From Paenibacillus phytorum (GTDB lineage: Bacteria > Bacillota > Bacilli > Paenibacillales > NBRC-103111), in the NCBI RefSeq assembly GCF_013141715.1, contig NZ_WHOA01000085.1, positions 124,001 to 188,000 of the forward strand: a stretch of DNA of 64,000 bases, written 5' to 3'. A program made the position numbers and the translations under genes. The notes under the pieces were generated by a model. It worked only from the letters and a program-made list of their open reading frames with translations, did not search any database and was not told the origin of the DNA. Numbering within the stretch: the stretch's first letter is position 1; each line of letters opens with the position of its first letter. This document shows positions 1 to 9,078 of this stretch, piece by piece.

Positions 1-788
1 GAAGTTTGATCGGTTACGAAATCAGGCACAATTCCCCGTTTCACAAATTCCGCGAACACCTCTGCAGCGTTTCCTACTAGCCCAATAGCGAGCGCTCTCC
101 CCTCAGCTTTCGCTTCGTTCGCAAGCTTCAAAGCCTCATCCAGATCGTAAACCATGACGTCGCAATAACGCGTGTCGATTCTGCGTTGAATACGAGTCGG
201 ATCAACGTCTACACCGATGACCACGCCATCGTTCATCGTTACAGCGAGCGGTTGAGCGCCACCCATGCCGCCAAGTCCGGCTGTTAATGTCAAGGTACCT
301 CTTAATGTGCCTCCCGAATGCTGCCTAGCTGCCTCAGCGAAGGTCTCATAGGTTCCTTGCAAAATGCCTTGCGTACCGATATAAATCCAGCTGCCAGCCG
401 TCATTTGGCCGTACATCATAAGACCCTGTTTATCGAGTTCATGGAACGTCTCCCAGTTGGCATATGCCGGAACAATGACCGAGTTCGAGATGAGAACCCG
501 CGGCGCATGCGAATGCGTTCTGAATACGCCAACCGGTTTCCCGGATTGTACAAGAAGCGTTTCATCCGCTTCCAGGTTCGTTAAACATTCTACGATTTTG
601 TCATAAGATTCCCAGTTACGTGCAGCCTTGCCGATTCCTCCATAGACGACGAGATCTTCCGGACGTTCGGCTACGTCAGGGTCCAGATTGTTCATCAACA
701 TACGCAGGACAGCTTCCTGCTGCCACCCTTTTGCTGTTAGCTTCGTTCCGTGTGCTGCTCGAATCGTACGTTTGACTGTTTGTTCCAT
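1..788 (-). CDS. hutU: urocanate hydratase, N-terminal part (cut by window edge)
   Basis: Urocanase converts urocanate to imidazolonepropionate with a tightly bound NAD+, the second step of histidine breakdown, in the cytosol. The reading frame runs on the minus strand from an ATG at 788 to the window edge with no stop, giving about 262 residues of a protein usually near 550. Family features visible are the start of the protein with the stretch [12 protein letters not shown], then [36 protein letters not shown] and the glycine-rich [13 protein letters not shown] that belongs to the NAD-binding region. It lies 30 bases downstream of hutG on the same strand, so the two are probably one transcript. 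The rest of the gene, and perhaps hutI, should lie to the left. No frame damage is seen. Confidence 0.95.
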   Translation of the reverse strand, partial: MEQTVKRTIRAAHGTKLTAKGWQQEAVLRMLMNNLDPDVAERPEDLVVYGGIGKAARNWESYDKIVECLTNLEADETLLVQSGKPVGVFRTHSHAPRVLISNSVIVPAYANWETFHELDKQGLMMYGQMTAGSWIYIGTQGILQGTYETFAEAARQHSGGTLRGTLTLTAGLGGMGGAQPLAVTMNDGVVIGVDVDPTRIQRRIDTRYCDVMVYDLDEALKLANEAKAEGRALAIGLVGNAAEVFAEFVKRGIVPDFVTDQT

Positions 789-818
789 GAATAGTCACTC
801 CTCTATGTTGTGTTCGAA

Positions 819-1787
819 TTAGTTTCTTTTCATATATCCCGTCAAGAAAGTCAAGATGACATGCAAGGCAGTCCTGACCGTCGCTCTACGGGGATCTTGC
901 ATTGGATCTACACAAACAATATCAAAGCCTCGTACCTTAGAATGCTGTCCTAATAGGAATACCGCTTCCAACAACTGCCATGAGGTCATTCCGGCTGGAA
1001 CGAGTGCTGGCACACCTGGCGCATAAGCTTGATCTAGTACATCCATGTCAACGGTTACATAAATGGCATCTGTCCCGTCACCGGCAACCTCTAGCGCCTT
1101 TTCCACCAAAGCCTCGATTCCTTCTTTGGCTACTTGACGCGCCGTATATTGGGTAATTCCTTGCGCCATGGCGTATTCATGATACGCTCTTGAATTGGCA
1201 AAGCTGTGAAGTCCGATTTGCGCAATATGGCGACCTTCAACCGTGCCCGATTCGATCAACCCGCGGATTGGCGTTCCGTTGGAAGGACCTCCGTCCTCCA
1301 GATTCCGGACATCCATGTGGGAGTCAAGCTGAACGATACCCACCTTACCACCGACATGGTGCTTAAACGCTTTCACTGAGGGGCAAGTAATGGAGTGATC
1401 ACCACCAGCAATAATCGGGAACAAATGAGGCATAGCTGCGTAAATGTTCTTCAGCCCTTGTTCGATATTGGCATGACAGCGCAGCAGATCCGTCACGTGC
1501 ATTTGGATATCACCAAGATCACGCGCTTGCAATTCCTGCAAATCGACACCGTGGTCGATACTGTACGTCGTAACATTTGCAAATAATTCCCGTAAGGCAT
1601 TCGGTGTCATCGAAGCGCCTGAAATACTGATTGACGTCTTAGAAAGCGGAACACCGATGAAACCGACTTGGACATCTTCCTCGCCTTCCCAAGGGGTCAA
1701 CCACTGGGATACCTTGGTCTCGAATCGATCCCGCCAATTAGAGTTTCGTACGAATTCTGGCGGATTCAGCAGTTCAATTTGTCTCAA
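819..1787 (-). CDS. hutG: formimidoylglutamase / agmatinase-family ureohydrolase
   Basis: 322 residues, the normal size for the arginase/agmatinase/formiminoglutamase family. The manganese-binding motifs are present: GGDHS near residue 128, DSHMD near 155 and DMDVLDQAYAPG near 247. HutG hydrolyses N-formimino-L-glutamate to glutamate and formamide, the last step of one branch of the histidine pathway. The assignment as HutG rather than agmatinase rests on its place directly upstream of hutU in the same orientation. The 3' neighbour hutU starts 30 bases on. A gap of about 200 bases, including a terminator-like hairpin, separates it from the regulator upstream, so hutG-hutU may have its own promoter. 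Confidence 0.85.
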   Translation of the reverse strand: MRQIELLNPPEFVRNSNWRDRFETKVSQWLTPWEGEEDVQVGFIGVPLSKTSISISGASMTPNALRELFANVTTYSIDHGVDLQELQARDLGDIQMHVTDLLRCHANIEQGLKNIYAAMPHLFPIIAGGDHSITCPSVKAFKHHVGGKVGIVQLDSHMDVRNLEDGGPSNGTPIRGLIESGTVEGRHIAQIGLHSFANSRAYHEYAMAQGITQYTARQVAKEGIEALVEKALEVAGDGTDAIYVTVDMDVLDQAYAPGVPALVPAGMTSWQLLEAVFLLGQHSKVRGFDIVCVDPMQDPRRATVRTALHVILTFLTGYMKRN

Positions 1788-1942
1788 AGCTGCTTCCCTC
1801 CTGTAGGTTGATAAAACAATGTTTGTTTGTTTCTATGAATACATCATACTTAAAAAAGAGGCATCTGAATCTAGTCGAATTTGCTGAAAGGTAGCACAAT
1901 ATTACGATTTAACTTTAAAGTGATAATTTGTATGAAAACGCT

Positions 1943-1972
1943 TAAAAGCCAACCCCTGAGCGGATTGGCTTA
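1943..1972 (-). terminator. intrinsic terminator after the AraC-type regulator gene
   Basis: Inverted repeat AAGCCAA (1946-1952) with TTGGCTT (1965-1971), 12-nt loop, followed on the minus strand by a short T-run. It sits about 20 bases past the stop of the regulator gene. The adjoining ATGAAAACGCTTAAAA (1932-1947) resembles a CcpA cre site with one mismatch, so this stretch may also regulate hutG-hutU. Confidence 0.6.
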
Positions 1973-1992
1973 AAGAAGCTATTGCAATAACA

Positions 1993-3186
1993 CTAGCACT
2001 GGGCAGATGACCGATAGTCCGACGGGCTGCACCCCATAATCATTTTAAATTTCCTTGCAAAATAGTTCGCATCCTGAAAACCGACTCGTGCGGCAATCTC
2101 TTGCATGGTTAATTCCGTTTTCTCTAACAAATAAACGGCCTTCTCAATACGAACTTTATTTAAAAAGTCAACAAAGCTTACACCAGCTTCTTTTTTGAAT
2201 ACATGGGCAAAATAGTGGGTGCTCAAGTAACAATGCTGGGCAATTTCTTTTAATAACATTTTGTCTTGATGATGCTCTCTTATATAAACAATAGCTGATC
2301 GCACAATGGGGGACACCTCTAAGGCATGATCATCCGATACTTGCTTGGCCAGCTTCCTCCAGTATGCGCACAGCTTTTTAACAAATTTGTCATATCGAAT
2401 GGTACTGTACAAGTCTTGGAGCATTCTTGCATTTTCAGATAAAATTTCAGAAGCATTACCGCCTAAGTCCACAACCATTCTTGACAAAGAAAGTACTAGA
2501 TCATAGGCTTCCGACTTAAATAGATCAATATTATGCTTATACGATTGGGATAGATTTTCTAATAACTCGACCAAATAAGCAATCGACCCTTCTTCATCGC
2601 CGATCCGGACACGTGACAGCAATTCGATTTTCTCTTCGTGTGTCACCGGCTTTGCACTTTCTTCTTGAATGCTTCTTTGTCCTTCATATTGAAAAATCAT
2701 CCGGTTTCCTTGAAAGAAACGGTTGATTAATGATTCTTTGGCTTCGCTGTAGGAAAGATGAAGCTTGTAAGGATCTTCATAATAGGTGCCTATCCCAGCT
2801 GAAACGGAAAAGCCCTTCGTATCTACGAAGTTTTGAATTTTCTTGACCATGCCATACGTAACTTGTTTATAGGTTGGTTCAACAGGCTGAACCGATTGGA
2901 GTTCCAATAATACGGCTAGCACGCCTTCTCCTACCCAGACCCACAGGAATGGCAAGGTGATACTCTCAAAAATGGCTTCCACCAACACCTGCCCGATCTC
3001 AATACTCCATTGTAATGATTTGTCCAAAGCCAAATCGGTATAACGGTCTATGGACAAAACGATAACGACTTGGGGCCGCGGCTCAATGCCAAGCCGTTCA
3101 CGCATTTCTTCAAAATCCGCTTCATGGATTAACGTCCCCGAAATGAGAAGTTGCGAAAAGGATGCTTGGGCTGTATCCAGTTTCAA
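1993..3186 (-). CDS. AraC-family transcriptional regulator with GGDEF-like middle region
   Basis: 397 residues. The last ~100 form an AraC/XylS double helix-turn-helix: first helix pair around MLLKEIAQHCYLSTHYFAHVF, second around LTMQEIAARVGFQDANYFARKF, ending with the usual PSDYR. The middle part (about residues 35-170) contains VVIVLSIDRY and SAGIGTYYEDPYKLHLSYSEA, the pattern found in YesN/CdaR-like regulators with degenerate GGDEF folds. No receiver Asp pocket is visible at the N-terminus, so it is probably not a classical response regulator. It lies between the lyase homologue and hutG on the same strand, behind a terminator, and is likely the local regulator of this cluster. The inducer cannot be read from sequence. 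Confidence 0.85.
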   Translation of the reverse strand: MKLDTAQASFSQLLISGTLIHEADFEEMRERLGIEPRPQVVIVLSIDRYTDLALDKSLQWSIEIGQVLVEAIFESITLPFLWVWVGEGVLAVLLELQSVQPVEPTYKQVTYGMVKKIQNFVDTKGFSVSAGIGTYYEDPYKLHLSYSEAKESLINRFFQGNRMIFQYEGQRSIQEESAKPVTHEEKIELLSRVRIGDEEGSIAYLVELLENLSQSYKHNIDLFKSEAYDLVLSLSRMVVDLGGNASEILSENARMLQDLYSTIRYDKFVKKLCAYWRKLAKQVSDDHALEVSPIVRSAIVYIREHHQDKMLLKEIAQHCYLSTHYFAHVFKKEAGVSFVDFLNKVRIEKAVYLLEKTELTMQEIAARVGFQDANYFARKFKMIMGCSPSDYRSSAQC

Positions 3187-3208
3187 TGTCTAATCACCTC
3201 CCCTACCT

Positions 3209-3256
3209 TAAAAAAGGAAGCCGTTTTGCTCCTAAACTTCAGAGAAAACTGCTTCC
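3209..3256 (-). terminator. intrinsic terminator after the lyase gene
   Basis: On the minus strand GGAAGC-A-GTTTT pairs with AAAAC-G-GCTTCC and is followed by six T residues, 9 bases past the lyase stop. It separates the lyase from the regulator gene, whose own ribosome binding site (AGGGGAGGTGAT) follows at once. Confidence 0.75.
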
Positions 3257-3264
3257 ATGTTATT

Positions 3265-4824
3265 TTATTCTATTTCACCAATCATGTCTTCAACAACCTT
3301 AACGATTTCGCCCTCATGAATTTGATGATAGATCGTCACGATGTCCGGATAGAAAAAGCGGTCTTCCTCCACCGTTGGCACTTGCGTTCGTATCAGGTTA
3401 TAGACCCCCTCAATAACTGGAGAAGATTTCATCGGCCGATGAAAATCGAGAGCTTGTACGGCAGTCATTAATTCAATCGCCAAAATATACGACAGCTTTT
3501 TCGAAATCTGGTAGGCTTTCTTCGAGGCCGCATACGCGAAACTGACAACATCTTCTTGATTGGCGCTAGTGGGAACACTTTCTACGGAGGCTGGATGAGA
3601 AAGAATCCTGATTTCCCCCAGCAGCCCAACAGCTGTATATTGAGGGATCATATATCCATTGTTTAATCCCGGATTTCTCACTAAATAACTAGGCATCTCG
3701 CTCAGGTGAAAATTTACTAATCGATCGATTCGTCTCTCCGCTATTTTCCCCAAATTACCCATGGCTATACACATGACATCTGCCTGGATACCGACATAAG
3801 TGCCGTCAAAATTGCCCCCCATTAAGGCAATCCCGTCGTCTTCCTCGGGAACAATAACAGGATTATCACTTACAGAGTTAAGCTCATTATTAATGGTATA
3901 GGCGGCATCCTTCAAATTTCTTTTAGAAGCTCCATGAACCTGGGGGATGCATCTTAAACTTAAAGCATCCTGCACGCGATAGTTTTTATATGTTTCGGCA
4001 ATTTCACTGCCTTTAAGGATTCGCAATAAATTTTGCGCCGTCTTGGCCTGCTCCTCATGTTGTTTTAAAGCATGGAGCCTTGGATCGAAGGCATGAATCG
4101 TACCTTTTAAAGCTTCAAATGACATTGCGCCCGCAATATCCGCTGTTTTCACCGCTTGAATGGCATTATATAGAGTTAATATGGCCATGGCTGTGACAGA
4201 CGACGATCCGTTCGTCAGCGCCAGCCCTTCTTTACAGCTTAATGTGGTAGGGGTTAACCCAGCTCTTTCAAGCGCCTCTCTGCCTGGAAGGAGTACCTCC
4301 TTGTGCCAAGCTTTGCCTTCCCCAATTAGCACTAACGCCATATGTGCTTCCGGGGCAAGATAACCGACGGATCCGTCGCCTGGAGCAAACGGCGTGACTC
4401 CTTGATTTAAGAGCGATGCTATGAGCTCTAGCAGTTCCAATCGGACGCCGGAATAGCCATGACCCAAATGAATGAGCATCATCAGTTGAATCGCTCTGAC
4501 AACTTCTTTCTCCAGTGGATCGCCTACGGAAACCGCATGAGATCTAACGATATTGCGCTGCAGGGCTTGAGCATCTTCGGTTGAGATGATCTCGGTCACA
4601 TTGCTCCCGAAGCCGGTCGTTACGCCATAAATGATGCGGTTTTCGTTTAAAAATTTCTCGATAAGACTTCTGGAATGATTAACGCGATCGCAATAACTCG
4701 GCGAAAACGATACCTTAGCCCCGTAACGAGCTACAGCGACAAATTCGACAATAGAGACCTGATGATCGCCAAGAATTACTTGATTGATGTCTTTAGGATG
4801 AGTGGGAGCAGAAGCAATTTTCAT
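3265..4824 (-). CDS. hutH: histidine/aromatic ammonia-lyase family protein without the Ala-Ser-Gly MIO triad
   Basis: 519 residues from the ATG at 4824, chosen because AAAGGAGATG lies just upstream; an in-frame start at 4848 is possible. The fold family is clear: YGVTTGFGSN with the conserved catalytic Tyr near residue 60, QDALSLRCIPQVHGA, NNELNSVSDNPV, the GGNFDG stretch and SANQEDVVSFA. In HutH and PAL the cofactor comes from Ala-Ser-Gly in GS(V/L)GASGDLAPL. Here the aligned stretch reads GSVGYLAPEAH: the triad and following Asp are replaced by one Tyr, a clean three-residue deletion (checked in the nucleotides at 4340-4385). HutH's SANQEDHVS is also changed to SANQEDVVS. It belongs to a divergent subgroup, may not deaminate histidine by the known mechanism, and the symbol shows homology and position only. 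Linked to hutG, hutU and an MFS permease. Confidence 0.8.
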   Translation of the reverse strand: MKIASAPTHPKDINQVILGDHQVSIVEFVAVARYGAKVSFSPSYCDRVNHSRSLIEKFLNENRIIYGVTTGFGSNVTEIISTEDAQALQRNIVRSHAVSVGDPLEKEVVRAIQLMMLIHLGHGYSGVRLELLELIASLLNQGVTPFAPGDGSVGYLAPEAHMALVLIGEGKAWHKEVLLPGREALERAGLTPTTLSCKEGLALTNGSSSVTAMAILTLYNAIQAVKTADIAGAMSFEALKGTIHAFDPRLHALKQHEEQAKTAQNLLRILKGSEIAETYKNYRVQDALSLRCIPQVHGASKRNLKDAAYTINNELNSVSDNPVIVPEEDDGIALMGGNFDGTYVGIQADVMCIAMGNLGKIAERRIDRLVNFHLSEMPSYLVRNPGLNNGYMIPQYTAVGLLGEIRILSHPASVESVPTSANQEDVVSFAYAASKKAYQISKKLSYILAIELMTAVQALDFHRPMKSSPVIEGVYNLIRTQVPTVEEDRFFYPDIVTIYHQIHEGEIVKVVEDMIGEIE

Positions 4825-4884
4825 GAGAACATCTCCTTTTAAAACCAATACATACTATGCAATAGTTGTCGGTTAAATATTCAT

Positions 4885-4912
4885 ACAAGAGATGCCTTCC
4901 GACATCTCTTGT
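4885..4912 (-). terminator. hairpin between MFS permease and lyase genes
   Basis: Perfect 10-bp stem ACAAGAGATG / CATCTCTTGT with an 8-nt loop, directly after the permease stop. The T-run on the minus side is weak (ATGAATATTT), so it may attenuate rather than fully stop transcription into the lyase gene. Confidence 0.5.
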
Positions 4913-4920
4913 CAAAGTTT

Positions 4921-6252
4921 TTAATGATAATGGATGTCATCATCCAGGGCAAGTGATTTCGTCTCCGGCGCCCAGGCAATGGAAACAATGGTCCCGATCA
5001 GCAGAACTATTGTCATACCAATCATAGAAGGGGTTAGTCCCATGGAATTAATTGTTACCGGCAACAGAAATGTTCCAACCGCCGAACCGATTCGGCTTAT
5101 TGCAGTCACGACACCGACGCCAGATCCCCGGATTTCGGTTGGAAAGAGCTCGGCTGGATATACTAAGGTAAGATTTGAAGCGGCTGACATGACGAAGGTA
5201 AATAAACAAAAGATCGTAATAGCCACGATGTGTGAACCAGCAGGTAAAAGAGTAAGCGCAAGCAAGGATATTGTAAGGATAATAAACGTGTTAATCGTAA
5301 AGCTTCTGCGCGAATATTTCTCGGTAAACCACAGACCGGCAATCGAACCGACAAGCAGGAATAAATTTAAAATCGTGTCCATAAGGAACGTCTCTTCAAA
5401 TCCCATTTTAGCTAAAATATCCGGTAGGAACGTATAAATTGCGAAGTAGGGAAGCACTTGACAGACATAGAAGAGACCGCCAAATGCCGTACGCTTCCAA
5501 AGCTGTTTTCCGAAAAGGTCTTGAAACCGGTACGTTTTGGAGGTATGCTCCAAACGCGTTTCATCAAGCTCCGCAAGTGGACCGATATGCTTCTTCACGA
5601 TTTCCCTTGCTTCCTCCACACGCCCCATGCTAATGAGCCATCTTGGGGATTCAGGTGTTCCGATCCGCATTAGAAGAACGATTACTGCCGGGATAGCCGC
5701 ACTGGCTAGCATCCACCGCCAGGAATCTGGGCCGGTCTTTAGCAGATAATAACCGACAATGTTGGAGACTACATAACCGACGGTCCACATGACATTTAAG
5801 AAAGAAAGTAGAAAACCTCGATGTTTTCTAGGCGCGAACTCAGCAAGCAGCGTCGACCCAATCGCGTAATCGCCACCCAAAGCAAAACCAATCAATATAC
5901 GCAGGATGAACAGAATCGTAGGATCTTGTACAAAAAATTGTAAGAAAGACGCTAAAGCAATGACTACGAAGTTACCAAGGAAGATTTTCTGTCTGCCTAT
6001 ACGGTCGGATAATCCTCCGAGGAGCAGACTGCCGAAAAAGAGTCCGATCAACGCTGAACTTCCTATTAATCCACTCCAAATCGGGCTAAGATTCATTTGT
6101 GGACCAATCAAAGTCAGAGCCATCCCTATGATACCAAGAGCATACCCATCCGAAAAATTAGATCCAAACGTAAGCGCTGTAATTTTGAGATGAAATTTAT
6201 TGAGTGGCGCGTCATCAATCTTATAAGGTTTCATGGATAGTTGTACGGACAT
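4921..6252 (-). CDS. MFS permease, sugar/organic-acid porter type
   Basis: 443 residues with about 12 hydrophobic segments. Major facilitator signatures: GGLSDRIGRQKIF in the loop after the second membrane segment, the PESPRWL motif of the sugar-porter/AAHS group near residue 202, and PAELFPTEIRGSGVG near 370, which is typical of MFS members carrying sugars, aromatic acids or organic cations. It lies 5' of the lyase homologue on the same strand and is probably the uptake system for the cluster's substrate. It is not the usual HutM/HutT histidine permease, which together with the altered lyase leaves the real substrate open. Confidence 0.85.
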   Translation of the reverse strand: MSVQLSMKPYKIDDAPLNKFHLKITALTFGSNFSDGYALGIIGMALTLIGPQMNLSPIWSGLIGSSALIGLFFGSLLLGGLSDRIGRQKIFLGNFVVIALASFLQFFVQDPTILFILRILIGFALGGDYAIGSTLLAEFAPRKHRGFLLSFLNVMWTVGYVVSNIVGYYLLKTGPDSWRWMLASAAIPAVIVLLMRIGTPESPRWLISMGRVEEAREIVKKHIGPLAELDETRLEHTSKTYRFQDLFGKQLWKRTAFGGLFYVCQVLPYFAIYTFLPDILAKMGFEETFLMDTILNLFLLVGSIAGLWFTEKYSRRSFTINTFIILTISLLALTLLPAGSHIVAITIFCLFTFVMSAASNLTLVYPAELFPTEIRGSGVGVVTAISRIGSAVGTFLLPVTINSMGLTPSMIGMTIVLLIGTIVSIAWAPETKSLALDDDIHYH

Positions 6253-6424
6253 AGCAGTAACCCCCGTTTATGAAAATCGATTTTATAAATGTCTTGACTA
6301 AGCCCTCCGGAGGCAAGTAACCACTAAACACTAGCACGATTTTGCTTTCCAATTTAGATTCAGATTGAACCGATCATAATTGATTGTTACGAATAAACGG
6401 ATACATTCCATTCCTTTTCTTTGT

Positions 6425-6450
6425 TTCAAAGCGCTTTAAAGCGTTTTCAA
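6425..6450 (-). promoter_or_regulatory. candidate CcpA (cre) site upstream of the MFS-lyase cluster
   Basis: Two overlapping cre-like cores, AAAGCGCTTTAAAG and, on the minus strand, TTGAAAACGCTTTAA (one mismatch to the cre consensus), about 175 bases upstream of the permease start. Catabolite repression through CcpA is established for hut genes in Bacillus. The rest of the 445-base gap (6253-6697) holds no convincing gene; its far end carries the terminator of the next gene. Confidence 0.45.
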
Positions 6451-6631
6451 ATTACCAGTGTTCCTTTGAGTTATGCTGCAGTAAACAAATTATAATCGCT
6501 CATTAAGGATTGTGCTCTAGATAATAATTCGGATCACTAGCACAATATTGCTGGAAAGAAATGCAACTGGAAAGGTTTATGAAATGATTTGGAGCTGCCA
6601 TAATTCATTCAGCATACCCAATTTCACAATA

Positions 6632-6667
6632 AAAATAACCATACAGCAGTAGCTGAATGGTTATTTT
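6632..6667 (-). terminator. intrinsic terminator of the CynX-type MFS gene
   Basis: AAAATAACCAT-a-CAGC pairs with GCTG-a-ATGGTTATTTT around a short loop; on the minus strand the stem ends in a T-rich run. It lies 31 bases past the stop of the permease gene. Confidence 0.75.
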
Positions 6668-6697
6668 TAAAACTTCAAATCAAATCATCCTCTTTTA

Positions 6698-7909
6698 TCA
6701 TCGAGATGACGAAGTCGCCGCTTGAGCAGGAATCTCCAAGCTTGACTGCTCTTTTTTATTGCCAATGATAAGCTGGAGCAGCATCATTAGCACAACGACT
6801 ATGACCATTCCGCCAAATGCCGGAACGAAGCTGCCTGTAGCATCATGTAGCCAACCAACAAAGATCGGACCCAAAGAGCCTATAACATACCCACCAGACT
6901 GGTTCATCGCTGCCCACGCACTCGCGGCTTCCGCATCACCCGTTTCTTCGAGCGGCAGCATTAAAACAATCGGGAACAATCCGCCTGCACCGATGCCGAG
7001 TAGCATGGCACAGTACCATGGATTACCGTTCATCATGAAGACAAGCAATCCTGCAAGCTGAAAAATAGCGCAGTTCAATAACCAGTACATCCGTTTAGGA
7101 AAGCGCGCAATAAGGATTGGCAGCACGAAACTGACCGGTATTTGAATAAACGTGAACAACGTTAGCATTCCCCCGGCAAATGCTTTATCGTACCCCATGC
7201 TTTCAAACGCTGGAGCCAACCAGGCTGTTAAAGAATAAAAAATGACCGCCATAAAGCCAAAGAGCAGCGTTATGATCCGTGCTCTCTTATTTTTCCATGG
7301 GAGCTTAACCCTTTCTGACGTGTTCTTTGAAGCAGTTGAATTCGAGTGCGATGCATGCACGGCCAGCCGCCACCATACTGGAAGTGCAACAATGGCGAAT
7401 ATAGCCCAAGATGCTAGCGAAGCGCGCCACGAATCGTGAAAAAGATGCTGAATCGGCACGGATAATCCTGAACTAAGAGCTGCCCCAATGACCATTGCTG
7501 AGGAATAAATTCCTACTAAGGAAGATGCACGATTAGCAAAATATCTTTTAATAAATCCAGATAGCAAGGGTCCGGTTATCGCAATGCCTACCCCCGCCAG
7601 AAAAGCGGTAAGCAACAACAGCAGCGAGGAAGCCGCAAAATAGCGAAGAATGGTGCCTACACCTATAAGCAATAGAGACCAAGTCAGTGTCTTCTCCAAC
7701 CCCCACCGATTACTTATCTTAACGGCTATAGGCGAAAACAAACCCATGCATAGTACCGGAATTGAAGTAAGAAGGCTGGCCAAAGCCCCGTTTATTCCAA
7801 GATCTTTACGCATCGTTTCCAATAATGGAGCAATCGACGAAATGGCCGGACGTAAATTAATGGAAGCAAGAAACAATGCACATACTAAATATCCAAACCT
7901 TAATTTCAT
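6698..7909 (-). CDS. MFS transporter, CynX/NimT-like
   Basis: About 403 residues from the ATG at 7909, chosen because AAGGGGAAA lies 9 bases upstream; an in-frame ATG at 7933 is less well placed. Twelve hydrophobic segments, an N-terminus with SINLRPAISSIAPLL, and the short GLEKTLTWSLLLIGVGTILR loop are typical of the CynX/NimT branch (cyanate, 2-nitroimidazole and unassigned small-molecule exporters). It is divergent from a LysR-type gene across about 140 bases, a common activator-target arrangement, so LysR control is likely. The cargo is unknown. Confidence 0.8.
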   Translation of the reverse strand: MKLRFGYLVCALFLASINLRPAISSIAPLLETMRKDLGINGALASLLTSIPVLCMGLFSPIAVKISNRWGLEKTLTWSLLLIGVGTILRYFAASSLLLLLTAFLAGVGIAITGPLLSGFIKRYFANRASSLVGIYSSAMVIGAALSSGLSVPIQHLFHDSWRASLASWAIFAIVALPVWWRLAVHASHSNSTASKNTSERVKLPWKNKRARIITLLFGFMAVIFYSLTAWLAPAFESMGYDKAFAGGMLTLFTFIQIPVSFVLPILIARFPKRMYWLLNCAIFQLAGLLVFMMNGNPWYCAMLLGIGAGGLFPIVLMLPLEETGDAEAASAWAAMNQSGGYVIGSLGPIFVGWLHDATGSFVPAFGGMVIVVVLMMLLQLIIGNKKEQSSLEIPAQAATSSSR

Positions 7910-8051
7910 CTTGCATTTCCCCTTACACTTCATTTTAGTACGATCGAGCAGCGCTCAATTACACTAGTGTAAAAGAAAACGAATAATTGATCAATATTAT
8001 CATTCCTATTATAATCATAAGAAATACTTATGATATATAGAGGTGAAACGC

Positions 8052-8933
8052 TTGGAATTTCGTCAATTAGAATATTTTATCGCCGTATGCGAGGAATTGC
8101 ACTTCACTAGAGCTGCGGAAAAAATAGGAATCTCACAACCTGCATTAAGCCAACAAATCCGTGCGTTAGAAGATGAATTAAACATTCCTTTGTTTGACCG
8201 GATCGGCAAAAAAATCGCGATCACGGAAGCAGGCTCCATTCTTCTTGAGCAAAGCCATGTTGTCCTGCGAAGTCTGAAAAACGTCAACGAATTTATCGGT
8301 GAACTTCATAATTTGCAGAGAGGCACATTAATCGTAGGTGTATTACCCTCGGATTTGGATTACAGAATATCAAAAATGTTAATTGATTTTTACCACGAAT
8401 TCCCTAAAATTAAGCTCAGAATCGTATCTTCCGTTGAAATTGTTGAACAAGTACTGGCAAATGAAGTCGATATAGGCATTGGAATCATGCCTCAGCCGGA
8501 TGAACGCTTGGTACGAATTCCTCTGTGCTGTGAAGAATATGTGCTAGCGGTTTCCGAGAACCACGCTTTGGCTAGCAGTCATTCTATTGATATTGACGAG
8601 CTGCGCCATGTTGAAACCGTCATGCCTCCTAAAGGTATGATTGGTAGAGAGCTCGTTGACGATTTTTGCCGTGAGTATGGGTTTGAATTAACCACAATTA
8701 TGGAAACCACCTCTCCGACTTCCATTATTAATTTAATAAGGGCAAACATTGGAGCGAGCGTCCTCCCTCTTCCTTTAATCCAATCCATTAATGAACCAGA
8801 TCTGAGATGCATTCACATTTCCAAAAATGCGCCTAGCCGCAATATCGGTGTCATCTACCGATCCGATCGGTTTCTTGGTCAAGCGGCTAAAGCCTTTATT
8901 CGCAAAGTGACTGATCATTTTAGTCCGAAGTAA
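8052..8933 (+). CDS. LysR-family transcriptional regulator
   Basis: The TTG at 8052 is taken as start because AGAGGTGA (8039-8046) is correctly spaced from it and gives the standard LysR beginning MEFRQLEYFIAVCEELHF; an in-frame GTG at 8043 would overlap this ribosome binding site. This gives 293 residues, normal for the family. The winged helix-turn-helix spans about residues 1-60 (TRAAEKIGISQPALSQQI), then a linker helix and a periplasmic-binding-protein-like effector domain (about 88-290). Together with the divergent MFS gene it resembles CynR/GltC-type pairs. The co-inducer is unknown. Confidence 0.9.
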   Translation: MEFRQLEYFIAVCEELHFTRAAEKIGISQPALSQQIRALEDELNIPLFDRIGKKIAITEAGSILLEQSHVVLRSLKNVNEFIGELHNLQRGTLIVGVLPSDLDYRISKMLIDFYHEFPKIKLRIVSSVEIVEQVLANEVDIGIGIMPQPDERLVRIPLCCEEYVLAVSENHALASSHSIDIDELRHVETVMPPKGMIGRELVDDFCREYGFELTTIMETTSPTSIINLIRANIGASVLPLPLIQSINEPDLRCIHISKNAPSRNIGVIYRSDRFLGQAAKAFIRKVTDHFSPK

Positions 8934-9078
8934 ACGGACTCTAATCGAATTTTTAGTGCTGAAATAAGTCCCTTTGTTTCACGCACATCGCAAGGAGATC
9001 AACTTGTCAAAATCCTATAAATAAAGTACTACGTGTCTGGACAAAATAGGTAAATACAACCGAAAGGAGGAGATAGAT

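Noticed and set aside
4934-5437. 167-codon open frame on the plus strand
   Set aside because: Antisense to the MFS permease gene, with no family features.
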